A stretch of DNA of 13,961 nucleotides, taken from contig NZ_JBPSEG010000022.1 of assembly GCF_051488665.1 (NCBI RefSeq), positions 1 to 13,961 on the forward strand, in the 5' to 3' direction. Below are positions 13,424 through 13,961 of the stretch, piece after piece (positions within the stretch are counted from its first letter, which is position 1; the number at the start of each line of letters is the position of its first letter). The translations under genes were made by a program, and so were the position numbers. The stretch is from Melioribacter sp051488665. Lineage in GTDB: Bacteria; Bacteroidota; Ignavibacteria; Ignavibacteriales; Melioribacteraceae. The notes beneath the pieces were generated by a model. The model ran no database searches, was not told the DNA's origin, and saw only the letters and a program-made list of their open reading frames with translations.

Positions 13424-13961
13424 TCAATTGCTAACCCCAATAAAACCGTCTTTAATTGTTGCAGTAGCAATAGTTAAATTTTGATTGATAGAAAGAATAT
13501 CCTTGGAAAGTCTGCCTATAGATGATTCTGATAATCTCCAGCCAAAAATAACTTTTGAAACATATTGTTTATCTATTTCTTGAACATAGATAACTTCACT
13601 TCCCGCCTTCTGCTTTATACAGCTCTTCAAGTCTGTAACGACTCTTTTCTCGGACTCATATTCCCAGTCTTTATTTTTCTCGAAGAATAGAGAATTGTAA
13701 GATCCTTTATCAAAACTAATTCCTGATCGTCTACTTCTATACTCTATGCTTTTGATTTCATTTAATACACCGGTTTCATCTCCAGGATAAGCCTTTTGCA
13801 AATCCTCGAATTCGATAACATACCCTGAGGCATTATTGGAATAGTGAGCCCACATTGGTAAAGAATCGTATCTCGATGAAAGGCAGAATATCCCACATCG
13901 TGAAGACATCAAATCTACAGTTTTGTTAAACATTTCTTTTAGATAATCTATGTTGTCATAA
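13424..13961 (-). CDS. DUF2971-like protein, 5' end cut off by window edge
   Basis: The reading frame is open to the right edge of the window, so the true start lies outside. The first Met in view (13931-13933) is preceded by nine in-frame sense codons reading YDNIDYLKE, and I do not take it as the start. The visible part contains IFCLSSRYDSLPMWAHYSNNASG followed closely by YVIEFE. The pattern 'fCLS...LpMWaHYs....GyviEF' is characteristic of DUF2971 proteins, whose activity is not established; they are common in accessory and defence-rich regions. The stop (TGA) is followed by a hairpin-rich spacer (about 13342-13410) that resembles a degraded attC. Codon use is AT-rich like most neighbours. 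Family assignment rests on recognised motif pattern only. Confidence 0.7.
   Translation of the reverse strand, partial: YDNIDYLKEMFNKTVDLMSSRCGIFCLSSRYDSLPMWAHYSNNASGYVIEFEDLQKAYPGDETGVLNEIKSIEYRSRRSGISFDKGSYNSLFFEKNKDWEYESEKRVVTDLKSCIKQKAGSEVIYVQEIDKQYVSKVIFGWRLSESSIGRLSKDILSINQNLTIATATIKDGFIGVSN

Noticed and set aside
1..13961. CRISPR array, tRNA or rRNA genes
   Set aside because: No regularly spaced direct repeats and no tRNA- or rRNA-like sequence could be seen on either strand.

Overview
The window looks like an accessory region of an AT-rich genome from the Bacteroidota/Ignavibacteriota side of the FCB group. Two secreted proteins carry a type IX secretion (T9SS) type A C-terminal sorting domain, with the signature N-x-PNPFNP-[ST]-TKI. 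Every gene I accept lies on the minus strand, so transcription runs from high to low coordinates. The taxonomic call is inferred from protein features only; there is no rRNA or tRNA in the window.

The layout resembles an integron cassette array. Genes or small operons are separated by imperfect hairpins of about 60-110 bp whose ends are AAC.../...GTT core sites, the form expected of attC sites. In the minus direction the order is: a DUF2971-like gene cut by the window edge (13424-13961); a DUF6650-like gene (12855-13319); a HEPN-like gene (12222-12737); an attC-like element (12119-12227); a five-gene operon (8524-12085); a clear attC (8448-8519); a DUF6884 plus GIY-YIG pair (7335-8422); a clear attC (7321-7380); a beta-propeller lipoprotein and a secreted metallopeptidase (3970-7235); an attC-like element (3888-3960); an outer-membrane-type protein (3042-3632); and a T9SS zinc phospholipase-like gene split by an IS3-family element (1-3030, IS at 831-2130). 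For three successive cassettes, the first bases of the cassette are complementary to the R'' box at its own far end, as they should be if each was once a circular cassette. No integrase gene is present.

The most interesting part is the operon at 8524-12085. It encodes a tRNA-guanine transglycosylase (TGT)-like protein, an OGG/HhH-GPD DNA glycosylase-like protein, a QueC-like protein, a ThsB-like TIR protein and a SLATT membrane protein. The TGT + OGG + QueC trio is the ancillary set of type IV CBASS anti-phage systems, but there is no CD-NTase here. The TIR protein occupies that place and begins Met followed by five glycines, immediately downstream of the QueC-like gene. My reading is a deazaguanine-linked TIR/SLATT immune system: the QueC-like enzyme may modify the TIR N-terminus, the TIR enzyme may make a nucleotide signal from NAD+, and the SLATT protein may be the membrane effector. 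Family membership is seen in the sequence; the mechanism is inference.

Two T9SS cargo genes are broken. The zinc phospholipase-like gene is split by the IS3 element with a 3-bp ATT duplication. The metallopeptidase is interrupted by a single in-frame TAG just before its sorting domain.
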